A DNA stretch of 18,508 nt. Origin: Bryobacterales bacterium (GTDB lineage: Bacteria > Acidobacteriota > Terriglobia > Bryobacterales > Bryobacteraceae). The translations under genes and the position numbers were made by a program. Of this stretch, positions 8,505-15,604 are shown in pieces. The stretch covers positions 1 through 18,508 of the forward strand of contig PLGA01000181.1 of assembly GCA_003139735.1 (NCBI GenBank). Reading direction: 5' to 3'. Numbering within the stretch: position 1 is the stretch's first letter; each line of letters opens with the position of its first letter. The notes below the pieces were generated by a model. The model was not told the DNA's origin. It made no database searches and saw only the letters and a list, made by a program, of their open reading frames with translations.

Positions 8505-8537
8505 TTTCTGCTCCCTAGCTTCTCTAGCGGGCACGAA

Positions 8538-9545
8538 TCACCCAGCCACCCCGTCAAGATCGCCGCGGTGGCGCTGCACCTTGATGCCGTCATCTGTAAT
8601 CGCAACCTCGTGCAGTTCCGCGCGCGAGGCGGACGGCTGGCCATGGTTGTTGTGGAGGATCATCGTGGTGCGACCATCGAAGGCCTCGAAGATCATGCCA
8701 TGACCCCGGTTGCCCGTGAGGACAGGCGGAAGCTGCTCCCACGGGCCGGCGATGTTGCCGGTCTTCGAGATGGCCTGCGTCTGCACGAATTCCGTGAAGT
8801 GCTTCTGGTAGCCGGACCACAGCATCGCCAGCCGCCGGCCTGGCGTCAAGTACAATTGCGGAGCGAAGACGGCGTATGGTATGCACTGAAGGTCGTTGGC
8901 CGGCGGCTTCCCCGGAGGCGCCCCCGCTTGCGGATCGAGATACCAGGGCGCCTGCGCCCCGTTGAATAGCCATATCGGGGCCGCAGCGGGCGCACTCAGG
9001 TCGGGCTTTAGTTTGACGGCGGCTATTACCGCGTCGATTTTTTGCACCCAGTCCTGCGCGAAAACCATCCACGGCGTCCCATCGGGATCGGTGTGCAGCG
9101 TCCCATCGAGCGTCATTAACCGCGCATCGGTAATGCGCGAGCTCGCCTCGGCGGCGACGAACGGCCCCAGTGGCGAATCCGCCACGGCGATTACCGTCGC
9201 GCGCGCGGTCTGGTTCTGCCATACGGAATCGCCGGTCGCCCGCGCGGAGGTCTGCTGGGCCGCGGCGATGACGGTCTTCCTGTTCCTGAGCGTGGCGAGC
9301 AGAAAGTAACGTCCGGAGTGGAGATGCACCTCGGGTGCGGTTGCGCCGCCGCTCGGGTCCGCCCACCCGCCGTTCGGGACTGTGTACACCTTTGTAGGAC
9401 CGGTCCAGTCGCGCAGATTCTTGCTGCGATAGACGGCCACGCCGCTCTCGGCGGCCGAGGAGGCCTCGGCGTATAGGAAATAGGTCTGCGTGGCCTGGTC
9501 AACCAGCACGTACGGGTCCTGCAGCGGGATCTCCGGTAGTCTCAT
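8538..9545 (-). CDS. GH43-like protein lacking a signal peptide, possibly catalytically altered
   Basis: A 335-residue paralogue of the next gene in the operon. Shared blocks are VIAVADSPLGPF, the MTLDGT motif, WVQKID, GPWEQ, GNRGHG, and the DG-(V/I)-KV-xx-HR-xDLDG ending. The putative base is Asp10 (LQDPYVL), the pKa-setting Asp is 147, and an APEVH motif (70-74) is typical of GH43. The loop that reads VTDGCE in the paralogue reads VFAPQL here, so the acidic residue (Asp270 there) is Phe227. The protein may therefore be a binding protein or have a changed mechanism. The ATG at 9545 follows GAGGAGG by 8 nt. An in-frame TAA eight codons upstream (9570-9572) rules out a hidden signal peptide, so a cytoplasmic location is predicted. 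It is the first gene of the leftward unit. Confidence 0.82.
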   Translation of the reverse strand: MRLPEIPLQDPYVLVDQATQTYFLYAEASSAAESGVAVYRSKNLRDWTGPTKVYTVPNGGWADPSGGATAPEVHLHSGRYFLLATLRNRKTVIAAAQQTSARATGDSVWQNQTARATVIAVADSPLGPFVAAEASSRITDARLMTLDGTLHTDPDGTPWMVFAQDWVQKIDAVIAAVKLKPDLSAPAAAPIWLFNGAQAPWYLDPQAGAPPGKPPANDLQCIPYAVFAPQLYLTPGRRLAMLWSGYQKHFTEFVQTQAISKTGNIAGPWEQLPPVLTGNRGHGMIFEAFDGRTTMILHNNHGQPSASRAELHEVAITDDGIKVQRHRGDLDGVAG

Positions 9546-9568
9546 CGCGGAAGCCTCCTCAAAAAGGG

Positions 9569-9596
9569 ATTATAGCGTACGGAAATCGCTTTGAAA
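9569..9596 (-). promoter_or_regulatory. Promoter of the leftward GH43/GH43/GH36 unit
   Basis: On the minus strand a perfect TATAAT (9574-9569) lies 16 nt downstream of a weak -35, TTTCAA (9596-9591). The predicted transcript start near 9562 gives a short leader carrying AGGAGG (9559-9554) 8 nt before the ATG at 9545. The 87-bp gap (9546-9632) also has to hold the promoter for the rightward genes, for which I see no clear hexamers, so a shared regulator site is possible but not visible. Confidence 0.5.
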
Positions 9597-9632
9597 TCTC
9601 AGCCATGGATGCAGCTCCGTATCGGAGGTACA

Positions 9633-10997
9633 ATGCCACAGATGCGACTCCGGCTCGCCATCGCGGCCTTGATCCTCGCTTCGGCGGCTCTCGCTCAAAC
9701 GGTGGTGGTGCACCCGGCGTCGATCGACGGCATACTCGTCAATCCCGGCATGGGCATCCAGACGTTTCAGCGCTACAACGGCGACCCGCTGAATCCGGGA
9801 ACCACCTGGTCCGAGGAGGGTCCCACCGGGAACATCGCGCAAGGCCCCGCGCCTGACTTTCCGAAAGCGACCATCGCCTACTGCCGCTGGTTCTGGGAGA
9901 CCCTTGAGCCGGCCAAGGGAGACGTGCGCTGGACTATCGTCGACCGCGCCCTCGAAGAGGCCGCCGCGCACGGTCAGACGCTGTTGATCCGGCTCATGCC
10001 GTACGACCAGCGGCGCCCGCTGCCCGAATGGTACCGGAAGAGCGGCGCGAAGCGAGCCAACGCCGAAGGCCAGCCCGTCTGGGAGCCCGACTTCGCCGAC
10101 CACCTGTATCTGAAACATTGGAGCGACCTGGTGCGCGCCGCCGGAAAACGCTACGACGGCGATCCGCGCCTGGAGGCGGTGGACATTTCGTCGGTGGGCT
10201 ACTGGGGCGAGGGATGGAGCAATTACATGCCCGCCTTTCGGTATCAGAAAGCCCTCATCGATATCTGGTTTGAGGCGTTCCCTTCCACTCAGCTCTTGAT
10301 GAATTTCGACGAACCGGAGGCGCTGCATTATGGAACCGCCAAGGGCGCCGGGTGGCGCTTCGATTGCCTCGGCGACATGCGCAATAACTGGGGCGCGATG
10401 CTCGATTCCTACCCCGAGCAGATTGTCCGCGCCGGCATCGGCGACGTATGGCAGCGCAGTCCCGTCTCCTTCGAAACCTGCGGCACGCCGGGAAGCTGGC
10501 AGCGGCAGGGCTTCGACGTGAATTACATTCTGAGTGAGGCGCTGCGGTGGCACGTCAGTTCGTTGAACGTGAAATCGAGCGCCATTCCGTCCGACTGGAA
10601 GGCGGCCTTCGACGGTTTTCAGAAGCGCATGGGATACCGCTTCGAAGCGCGCCGCGTGGAGTATCCGGCCACGGTTCGCGCGGGTTCCGACGCCCTGGTC
10701 CGAATGTGGTGGGTGAATGCGGGCGTGGCGCCGGCATACCGCCCTTGCACGTTGGCGTTGCGCTTTGGAGACACCGCCGGGGGCGTCGTGGAGCTGCCCG
10801 TCGACATTCGCAAGTGGCTTCCAGGAGACGCGCTGGTCGAGGAGCGCGTGGCCGTTCCCCAGCTTGCGGCGGGCAAGTACCGCCTGCGCACGGCGCTTCT
10901 CGACCCGCGTACGCACAAGCCCGCCATCGCCCTGGGGATCGCGGGCCGAACGCCCGATGGCTGGTACGATCTGGGCGAAATCTCGGTGGTAGACTGA
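9633..10997 (+). CDS. Secreted DUF4832 protein with TIM-barrel-like N-terminal region
   Basis: A 454-residue exported protein. The chosen ATG at 9633 has GGAGG 4 nt upstream (9624-9628). A second ATG at 9642 would give 13-nt spacing. Both lead into the same signal peptide, LRLAIAALILASAALAQ. Residues 20-250 look like a glycosidase-type TIM barrel: it begins LVNPGMGIQTFQRYN, has an A-x-CRWFWETLEPAKGDVRW block like that seen in clan A hydrolases, and contains SSVGYWGEGWSNY, whose Glu is the best candidate catalytic residue. Residues 330-454 match DUF4832, a beta-sandwich with VEYPATVRAGSDALVRMWWVN. No activity is established for this domain combination. It is the first gene of the rightward unit, 22 nt before the second alpha-galactosidase-type gene, so a role on the same polysaccharide is inferred. 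Confidence 0.8.
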   Translation: MPQMRLRLAIAALILASAALAQTVVVHPASIDGILVNPGMGIQTFQRYNGDPLNPGTTWSEEGPTGNIAQGPAPDFPKATIAYCRWFWETLEPAKGDVRWTIVDRALEEAAAHGQTLLIRLMPYDQRRPLPEWYRKSGAKRANAEGQPVWEPDFADHLYLKHWSDLVRAAGKRYDGDPRLEAVDISSVGYWGEGWSNYMPAFRYQKALIDIWFEAFPSTQLLMNFDEPEALHYGTAKGAGWRFDCLGDMRNNWGAMLDSYPEQIVRAGIGDVWQRSPVSFETCGTPGSWQRQGFDVNYILSEALRWHVSSLNVKSSAIPSDWKAAFDGFQKRMGYRFEARRVEYPATVRAGSDALVRMWWVNAGVAPAYRPCTLALRFGDTAGGVVELPVDIRKWLPGDALVEERVAVPQLAAGKYRLRTALLDPRTHKPAIALGIAGRTPDGWYDLGEISVVD

Positions 10998-11019
10998 ATC
11001 CCGCACGGGGAGAATCAAA

Positions 11020-13512
11020 ATGCCGAAACTGAGAATCAGACACACAGTCACGCTGGGGCTGGGAGTCGCGGCCGCTTTGTGGCTCGCGCCGCCGTGCCGA
11101 GGCCAGCAACTTACCAACGCCAGCCTGGCCGTGACCGTACAGGCGCGGGACGGGTCCTTTCAAGTGGCCACGCGCACGGCGACCAACCGTCCGGTGTTGA
11201 GCGCCCGCGCCGGCGCCGAGATCGACCAGCAGTGGGTACGCTCGAACGAGTACCCCCAGCATCGCGCCGCCGCATCGACCTTCACCGACTCTCTCGGCGC
11301 CGGCCATCAGATCGCCGTTACCTGCTCCGGGCTGGAGGGCAAGCCCGACCTGGTTTACACCGTCCAGCTTTACGATGAGCGCCCCTACGCCGCGGTACAA
11401 GTGGAAGTGCAGAACCATACCGGGAAAGCGGTGACGGTGCAAGCCATCCGCGCCGTGGAGGCGATTGGCCAGCCGGTTATTGGCATTGATGGGCCGGAGT
11501 CCGCCGACCGCATCCTTTCGGACAGTTACAGTGAAGACTGGCCCCGGCTGGTGATTTACGATCTAGGTAGCGGACCGCGCCAAATGCATCGGGCCGCCTG
11601 GAGTCAGGTGATCTATAACCGAGAGAGTAAGCAGAGTCTCTTCCTGGGGGCCCTTTCCGCGGATCGCTTCCTGACTCTCTTGCACCTCGTGTATCAAGGC
11701 GCCGGAGCCGACGCAAAAATCTCCTCCTACACCGCCGATTCCACCGGGACCACAGAGCTTCACAAGGAGAATTCGCTGCGGCGTTCCCCGGCGGATGAGG
11801 TGGTCGATCTGAGTCTCCCTCTCGCCGCGGGCCAGAACATGGCTTCCGAGCGCGTCATGATGGCAACCGGAACGGACTACCACAGTCAACTGCTGGCATA
11901 CGGCGACGCCATCCGGATTTTGCATCATGCGCGAGTGACTGGGCCGAACCTGCTGGGATGGTGGAGTTGGACATCTTATTACATGGCCATTAACGAAGGC
12001 GCCGCTCTCACGAACGCCCGGTGGATGGCCGAAAACTTGAAGTCACTCGGCTATAGTTACTTCCACATCGATGAAGGTTATCAATACGCGCGTGGAGAGT
12101 TTGCCACACCCAACGCCCGGCTGTTTCCGCACGGCATCGCGCCCATCGGCGATCAAGTCCGCGGCCTCGGCCTGACCTTCGGGATATGGACGGCCCCCTT
12201 CGAAGTGACCAATCGCGCCTGGGTTTACGAAAATCACAAAGACTGGTTGGTGCATACGGCTGACGGCGAGCCTATCTCCATCGGCACGGCTTACGGAGAC
12301 ACGTTGTACGCCTTGGATGCCACCCATCCCGGTGCGCAGGATTACTTACGCCAGACTTACACGACCCTGACTCGCGAATGGGGCATCCGCTATATCAAGC
12401 TCGATTTCATGGACACCACCTCCATCGAGGGTTACCGCTACAAGCCCGCCACCACCGCTCTCGAAGCCCAGCGGATCGGACTCGAAACCATTCGCAAGGC
12501 CGTGGGCGAGGATGTGCTGCTCGATAAGGATGGCAGCCCCATGCTGCCGCCGGTGGGACTGGTGGATGAAGGACGAATTTCCTCAGACTCGGCGCACACC
12601 TTTCAGACCACCAAAGCCCTGGCTTCCGGGGTCGCGGCCCGCTTCTACATGAACCGCAATTATTTCTTGAACGATCCGGACGCCTACAATGTGACGTCGG
12701 AGAGTCCCATCGCGCGCGGCCGGCAAGGCGCGGGACAGACCGGGCCTTCCCTTTCCGAGGCGCAGGCGTCCATCGCCCTCTCCGCGGTTTCGGGCGGCAT
12801 GTACGAAATCGGGGACGATCTTCCGATTCTGGGCGCCGAGAAGGACCGGCTCGACCTGGTGAAAAACCCCGACCTCCTCGCCATGGCGAAGATCAGCCGC
12901 GCGGCGACGCCCGTCGATTTGCTCTCCTACGACGCGGAGGATCAACAGCCCAGCGTCTTCTTTCTTCGCGAAGATCCGCGCCAGTCCATGCTGGTCGTCT
13001 TCAATTGGACCGACCAGCCGCGCTCCCATACGCTCCAGTTGGCGGATCTGGGACTCCCGGCGAATCGCGCCTTTCAGGCCTCCGACGTACTGAACCAGGC
13101 TGAGGCGGTGGCCGTGAACGCAGGGACGCTACGTCTGGACAACATGCCCCGCCATTCGGTGCGGGTCGTCAAGCTGATCGATTCGTCGTTGCCGGCGGCG
13201 GCTCCAACCATTACCGCGCAAGTTCCAACCGAAGCCCAAGTGAGCGAGGCGCTGGCGTTCTCCGCCCAGGCGCGCGAGGATGGCGCACCCGCGCTCGCCT
13301 GGCGCTGGGATTTCGGAGACGGAACCACGGCCGCTGGCCCGCGCGCCAGCCACACCTACACGCGGAACGCGGATTTCACCGTGCAGTTGACCGCCGAGGG
13401 ACTCGACCGCATCGCCGCGCACCAGACCTTCACCGTGAAAGTCACCGGATCGCTGGTCCCGGCGGTCGATGTGCTGCAGAACCGGCGCTACCAGGAACCG
13501 GCGGGGCATTGA
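11020..13512 (+). CDS. Secreted clan GH-D alpha-galactosidase-type enzyme with C-terminal PKD domain
   Basis: An 830-residue exported enzyme. The ATG at 11020 follows GGGGAG by 7 nt, and a signal peptide ends near PPCRGQQ. The N-terminal beta-sandwich (about 30-300) precedes a TIM barrel that opens with GWWSWTSYYMAINEG and contains SYFHIDEGYQ. The nucleophile is Asp462 in YIKLDFMD and the acid/base is Asp523 in RISSDSAH, 61 residues apart as in Thermotoga GH36. A C-terminal barrel-associated beta domain follows, with LVVFNWTD. A PKD domain occupies about 735-815, with the signature WRWDFGDGTTAAGPRASHTY. PKD domains usually aid polysaccharide contact or act as spacers. It is clearly distinct from the other clan-D enzyme in the window: there is no LDDGWDD motif and the accessory domains differ. 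Sugar specificity is inferred only. Confidence 0.87.
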   Translation: MPKLRIRHTVTLGLGVAAALWLAPPCRGQQLTNASLAVTVQARDGSFQVATRTATNRPVLSARAGAEIDQQWVRSNEYPQHRAAASTFTDSLGAGHQIAVTCSGLEGKPDLVYTVQLYDERPYAAVQVEVQNHTGKAVTVQAIRAVEAIGQPVIGIDGPESADRILSDSYSEDWPRLVIYDLGSGPRQMHRAAWSQVIYNRESKQSLFLGALSADRFLTLLHLVYQGAGADAKISSYTADSTGTTELHKENSLRRSPADEVVDLSLPLAAGQNMASERVMMATGTDYHSQLLAYGDAIRILHHARVTGPNLLGWWSWTSYYMAINEGAALTNARWMAENLKSLGYSYFHIDEGYQYARGEFATPNARLFPHGIAPIGDQVRGLGLTFGIWTAPFEVTNRAWVYENHKDWLVHTADGEPISIGTAYGDTLYALDATHPGAQDYLRQTYTTLTREWGIRYIKLDFMDTTSIEGYRYKPATTALEAQRIGLETIRKAVGEDVLLDKDGSPMLPPVGLVDEGRISSDSAHTFQTTKALASGVAARFYMNRNYFLNDPDAYNVTSESPIARGRQGAGQTGPSLSEAQASIALSAVSGGMYEIGDDLPILGAEKDRLDLVKNPDLLAMAKISRAATPVDLLSYDAEDQQPSVFFLREDPRQSMLVVFNWTDQPRSHTLQLADLGLPANRAFQASDVLNQAEAVAVNAGTLRLDNMPRHSVRVVKLIDSSLPAAAPTITAQVPTEAQVSEALAFSAQAREDGAPALAWRWDFGDGTTAAGPRASHTYTRNADFTVQLTAEGLDRIAAHQTFTVKVTGSLVPAVDVLQNRRYQEPAGH

Positions 13513-13520
13513 ATCCAACC

Positions 13521-14297
13521 ATGCTTACCGCCATCACGCGTCCGGTCAGCTCCTCCATGAACCGCTGCGAACTGGGCTATCTGCCGCGCCGGGAAATCGA
13601 TGTTCAAAAGGCCGCCGCGCAGCACGACGAGTACGAAGCTCTGCTGGCGGGCCTCGGCTTGCGGGTGGTCTCGCTCGAGCCGGAGCCGGATCTCCCCGAC
13701 GCGGTCTTCGTGGAGGACCCGGCCGTAGTGGTCGCTGAAGTTGCCATCATGGCGCGCATGGGCGCCGTTTCCAGGCGTCCGGAATCCGAAAGCGTGGCGC
13801 GGGAACTGGCGCGCTACCGGCCGCTGCGCTGGCTGCGGGAACCGGCCACCCTCGATGGCGGCGACGTCATGCACGCCGGATCTACCCTCTATGTGGGCGC
13901 CTCGCAGCGGACCAACGCCGAGGGCATCCGGCAATTGGCGGCTGAGCTGGAGCCGTTTGGCTACTCCGTAGCGCCGGTCGAAATCCGCGGCTGCCTGCAC
14001 ATGAAATCCGCCTGCTGTTATCTGGGCAGGCAAACCGTCCTGGCGAACCGCCCATGGATCGACCCGGCGCCTTTCTCGCATTTGCGCATCCTCGATGTGG
14101 CCCCCGAAGAGCCGTGGGCCGCCAATGTTCTGGCCGTTGGGGAATCGGCCATAATTCCATCGTGCTTTCCCGCCACCCGCCAAATCCTGGAGCGCGCCGG
14201 CTGGCACACCCTCCCCGTGGACGTCTCGGAGATCATGAAAGCCGAAGGCGGCGTCACCTGCATGAGTCTGATCTTCGAAAACGGCCAGGGTGTATAA
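13521..14297 (+). CDS. N(G),N(G)-dimethylarginine dimethylaminohydrolase (DDAH) family
   Basis: A 258-residue cytoplasmic amidinotransferase-fold enzyme, predicted to hydrolyse methylated arginine to citrulline plus an amine. Length and motifs fit bacterial DDAH: DLPDAVFVEDPAVVV (Asp66), SRRPESESV, LDGGDVMHAG, RGCLHMKSA (catalytic His160) and KAEGGVTCMSLIF (nucleophile Cys247). The His-to-Cys spacing of 87 equals that of Pseudomonas aeruginosa DDAH (His162/Cys249). Arginine deiminase and other guanidine hydrolases share the fold but differ in length and motifs. The start is taken as the ATG at 13521, 8 nt after the previous stop. A TTG at 13509 overlapping that stop would add four residues. 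No good Shine-Dalgarno sequence is visible, so it may depend on read-through from the glycosidase gene. There is no obvious metabolic link to the neighbours. Confidence 0.92.
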   Translation: MLTAITRPVSSSMNRCELGYLPRREIDVQKAAAQHDEYEALLAGLGLRVVSLEPEPDLPDAVFVEDPAVVVAEVAIMARMGAVSRRPESESVARELARYRPLRWLREPATLDGGDVMHAGSTLYVGASQRTNAEGIRQLAAELEPFGYSVAPVEIRGCLHMKSACCYLGRQTVLANRPWIDPAPFSHLRILDVAPEEPWAANVLAVGESAIIPSCFPATRQILERAGWHTLPVDVSEIMKAEGGVTCMSLIFENGQGV

Positions 14298-14298
14298 T
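14293..14298 (+). promoter_or_regulatory. Perfect -10 box just before the SLATT-like gene (possible leaderless start)
   Basis: TATAAT overlaps the DDAH stop codon (TAA 14295-14297) and ends 8 nt before the ATG at 14307. A transcript starting 6-8 nt downstream of this box would begin at or next to the ATG, so the message would be leaderless, consistent with the absence of a Shine-Dalgarno sequence. The -35 region (around 14269-14275, CTGATC) is poor. Confidence 0.4.
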
Positions 14299-14306
14299 GT
14301 TTTGCC

Positions 14307-15200
14307 ATGGCTAACGACATCCAAGCCGCCGCGGCCGAGTCCTTCACCTGGAATTCTTCCGACGCCGCCGCCTCGCTTCAGGCGCTCGTGAAGTATGTCG
14401 AAACGCAGGCGCAAGAATCCGTCGCCTGGTACTGGAAAAACAAACGGTCGAAGTCTTTCTTCTCTCAGTGGATTGTGTTTCTTGCCGTGGCGCTTACCTC
14501 CGGAGCGGCCATCGTCCCGATCGTCGGTCAGATCTGGCATTACGACTTGCTAAAGAACTCTCTGTGGGCTTCTCTTCTGGTGGGTCTCGCGGCCGCCATG
14601 CTGGCCTTGGACAAAGCTTTCGGCTTCTCCAGCGGATGGACGCGGTACGTGATGACGGCCACCAACATTCGGAAGGCGTTGGAGGAGTTCCGAATGGACT
14701 GGGCCGCGCTGATCGCGAAGGCGGGCGCCAACCCCTCTCCGGACCAGATCGAGGCGCTCATTGCGCGCGCCAAGGAGTTCCGCATCGCCGTGGAAGGACT
14801 GGTGTTGCAGGAAACCAAGGATTGGGTCACGGAGTTTCAGAACAACGTGGCGCAGCTCGAAAAAGACGTGACTGCCCAGCTCGCCGCTCTGAAAGCCCAA
14901 AACGAGAAGGCCGCCCAGGCCCGCGACGCCGTGAGCCGGCCCGGCTCCATTCAGTTGACCGTGCCCAATGCCGACAAAGCGGATAACGCCGCCATTCGGA
15001 TCAAGCTGGAGGACGCGGCCAGCGCCATCGCCGACGAAGCCGTGACAGGCTCGAAGTCCTGGGTGCGGCTCAGCCTGACTCCCGGTCACTACCGCCTGAC
15101 CGTGAGCGCGTCCATCGGCGGCAAACCGTCCTCCACCACCGCCGCCGTCATCGTGAAGCCGGATGAGGTTTCCCAACCGCAGATCGCGCTTCCGCTGTAA
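14307..15200 (+). CDS. SLATT-like two-TM membrane protein with C-terminal beta domain
   Basis: A 297-residue protein of unknown function. Residues 38-50 are aromatic/basic (WYWKNKRSKSFF). TM1 is about 55-76 and TM2 about 85-103, followed by GFSSGWTRYVMTATNIRKALEEFRMDW. This order (W-rich pre-helix, helical hairpin, then an amphipathic helix with W-x2-Y) resembles SLATT/DUF4231-type domains. These were predicted as pore-forming effectors near nucleotide-second-messenger immune systems. Residues 140-212 are a coiled coil rich in Ala, Glu, Gln and Lys. Residues 212-290 form a beta-sandwich-like tail (GSIQLTVP, then WVRLSLTPGHYRLTVSASI) like PEGA or carboxypeptidase-regulatory folds. It starts 9 nt after the DDAH gene. 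No nucleotidyltransferase, SLOG or other immune partner is nearby, so a housekeeping membrane role is equally possible. Confidence 0.65.
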   Translation: MANDIQAAAAESFTWNSSDAAASLQALVKYVETQAQESVAWYWKNKRSKSFFSQWIVFLAVALTSGAAIVPIVGQIWHYDLLKNSLWASLLVGLAAAMLALDKAFGFSSGWTRYVMTATNIRKALEEFRMDWAALIAKAGANPSPDQIEALIARAKEFRIAVEGLVLQETKDWVTEFQNNVAQLEKDVTAQLAALKAQNEKAAQARDAVSRPGSIQLTVPNADKADNAAIRIKLEDAASAIADEAVTGSKSWVRLSLTPGHYRLTVSASIGGKPSSTTAAVIVKPDEVSQPQIALPL

Positions 15201-15216
15201 GAGAATAGCCCACGGC

Positions 15217-15373
15217 CTTAACAGGCTGCTGAAAAAGGCCCATGAGCCGGCGGATTTTGGGCATTTGCCCAAAAATCAAAGGGGCGCGCCATTGAGAATC
15301 AGCGTGTTACGGGTTCGGATTTGGGCATTTGCCCAAATCGTCCGAAGGGAGCGTTTTTCAGCAGCCTGTTAAG
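15217..15373. mobile_element. MITE-like element with perfect 20-bp terminal inverted repeats
   Basis: CTTAACAGGCTGCTGAAAAA at 15217-15236 is repeated as an exact inverted copy at 15354-15373. The element is 157 bp and too short to encode a transposase. Inside are two copies of the near-palindrome TTTGGGCATTTGCCCAAA (15256-15273 and 15320-15337), the second inside a longer stem starting TTCGGA and ending TCCGAA. TTAA at both ends (15218-15221 and 15369-15372) may be a 4-bp target duplication; because TTAA is its own complement, it could equally be part of the inverted repeat. Removing the element and one TTAA would rejoin a plausible repeat, GGCCTTAAGCCCCGTC. The mobilising transposase family is not identified. 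Confidence 0.75.
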
Positions 15374-15403
15374 CCCCGTCAGGGGCGCCAGAAAATAGCC
15401 CAG

Positions 15404-15604
15404 GGGTGTGCGACACAGAAGTGGATCAGCGCGGACCCCAATCGGAGCCGCGACCGTTAGGGAGCGGTTGCCGCAGCGTGCTCGAAGGTCGCGGACCACC
15501 AACCGCTCTCTTACGTTCGCGGCTCGGCCTAGCGTACCCCTACGCTAGGATTCTCTCAGTTTTCCGATGTTTCCATGAATCTCTCACTTCTGCGTCGCAC
15601 ACCC
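15404..15604. repeat. Second inverted-repeat element, flanked by 10-bp direct repeats
   Basis: GGGTGTGCGACACAGAAGTG (15404-15423) has an inverted copy at 15585-15604 with one mismatch. Immediately outside, AATAGCCCAG stands on both sides (15394-15403 and 15605-15614), as a target duplication would. Inside, a 26-bp inverted repeat (15445-15470 with 15500-15525, about three mismatches) carries GAGCCGCGA and GAGCGGTTG. A perfect 9-bp stem CCTAGCGTA/TACGCTAGG closes a CCCC loop (15528-15549). It is 201 bp with no coding capacity. Because AATAGCCCA also occurs elsewhere in this gap, insertion between two pre-existing repeat copies is an alternative to true target duplication. Confidence 0.65.

Noticed and set aside
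9570-11117. Minus-strand open frame opposite the DUF4832 gene
   Set aside because: It would run through the divergent promoter region, and its translation has no recognisable fold; the plus-strand gene has a signal peptide and domain match.
15256-15337. Two identical 18-mers 64 bp apart considered as a CRISPR remnant
   Set aside because: Only two copies, both inside an element bounded by perfect inverted repeats, and no cas genes; they fit internal palindromes of a MITE.
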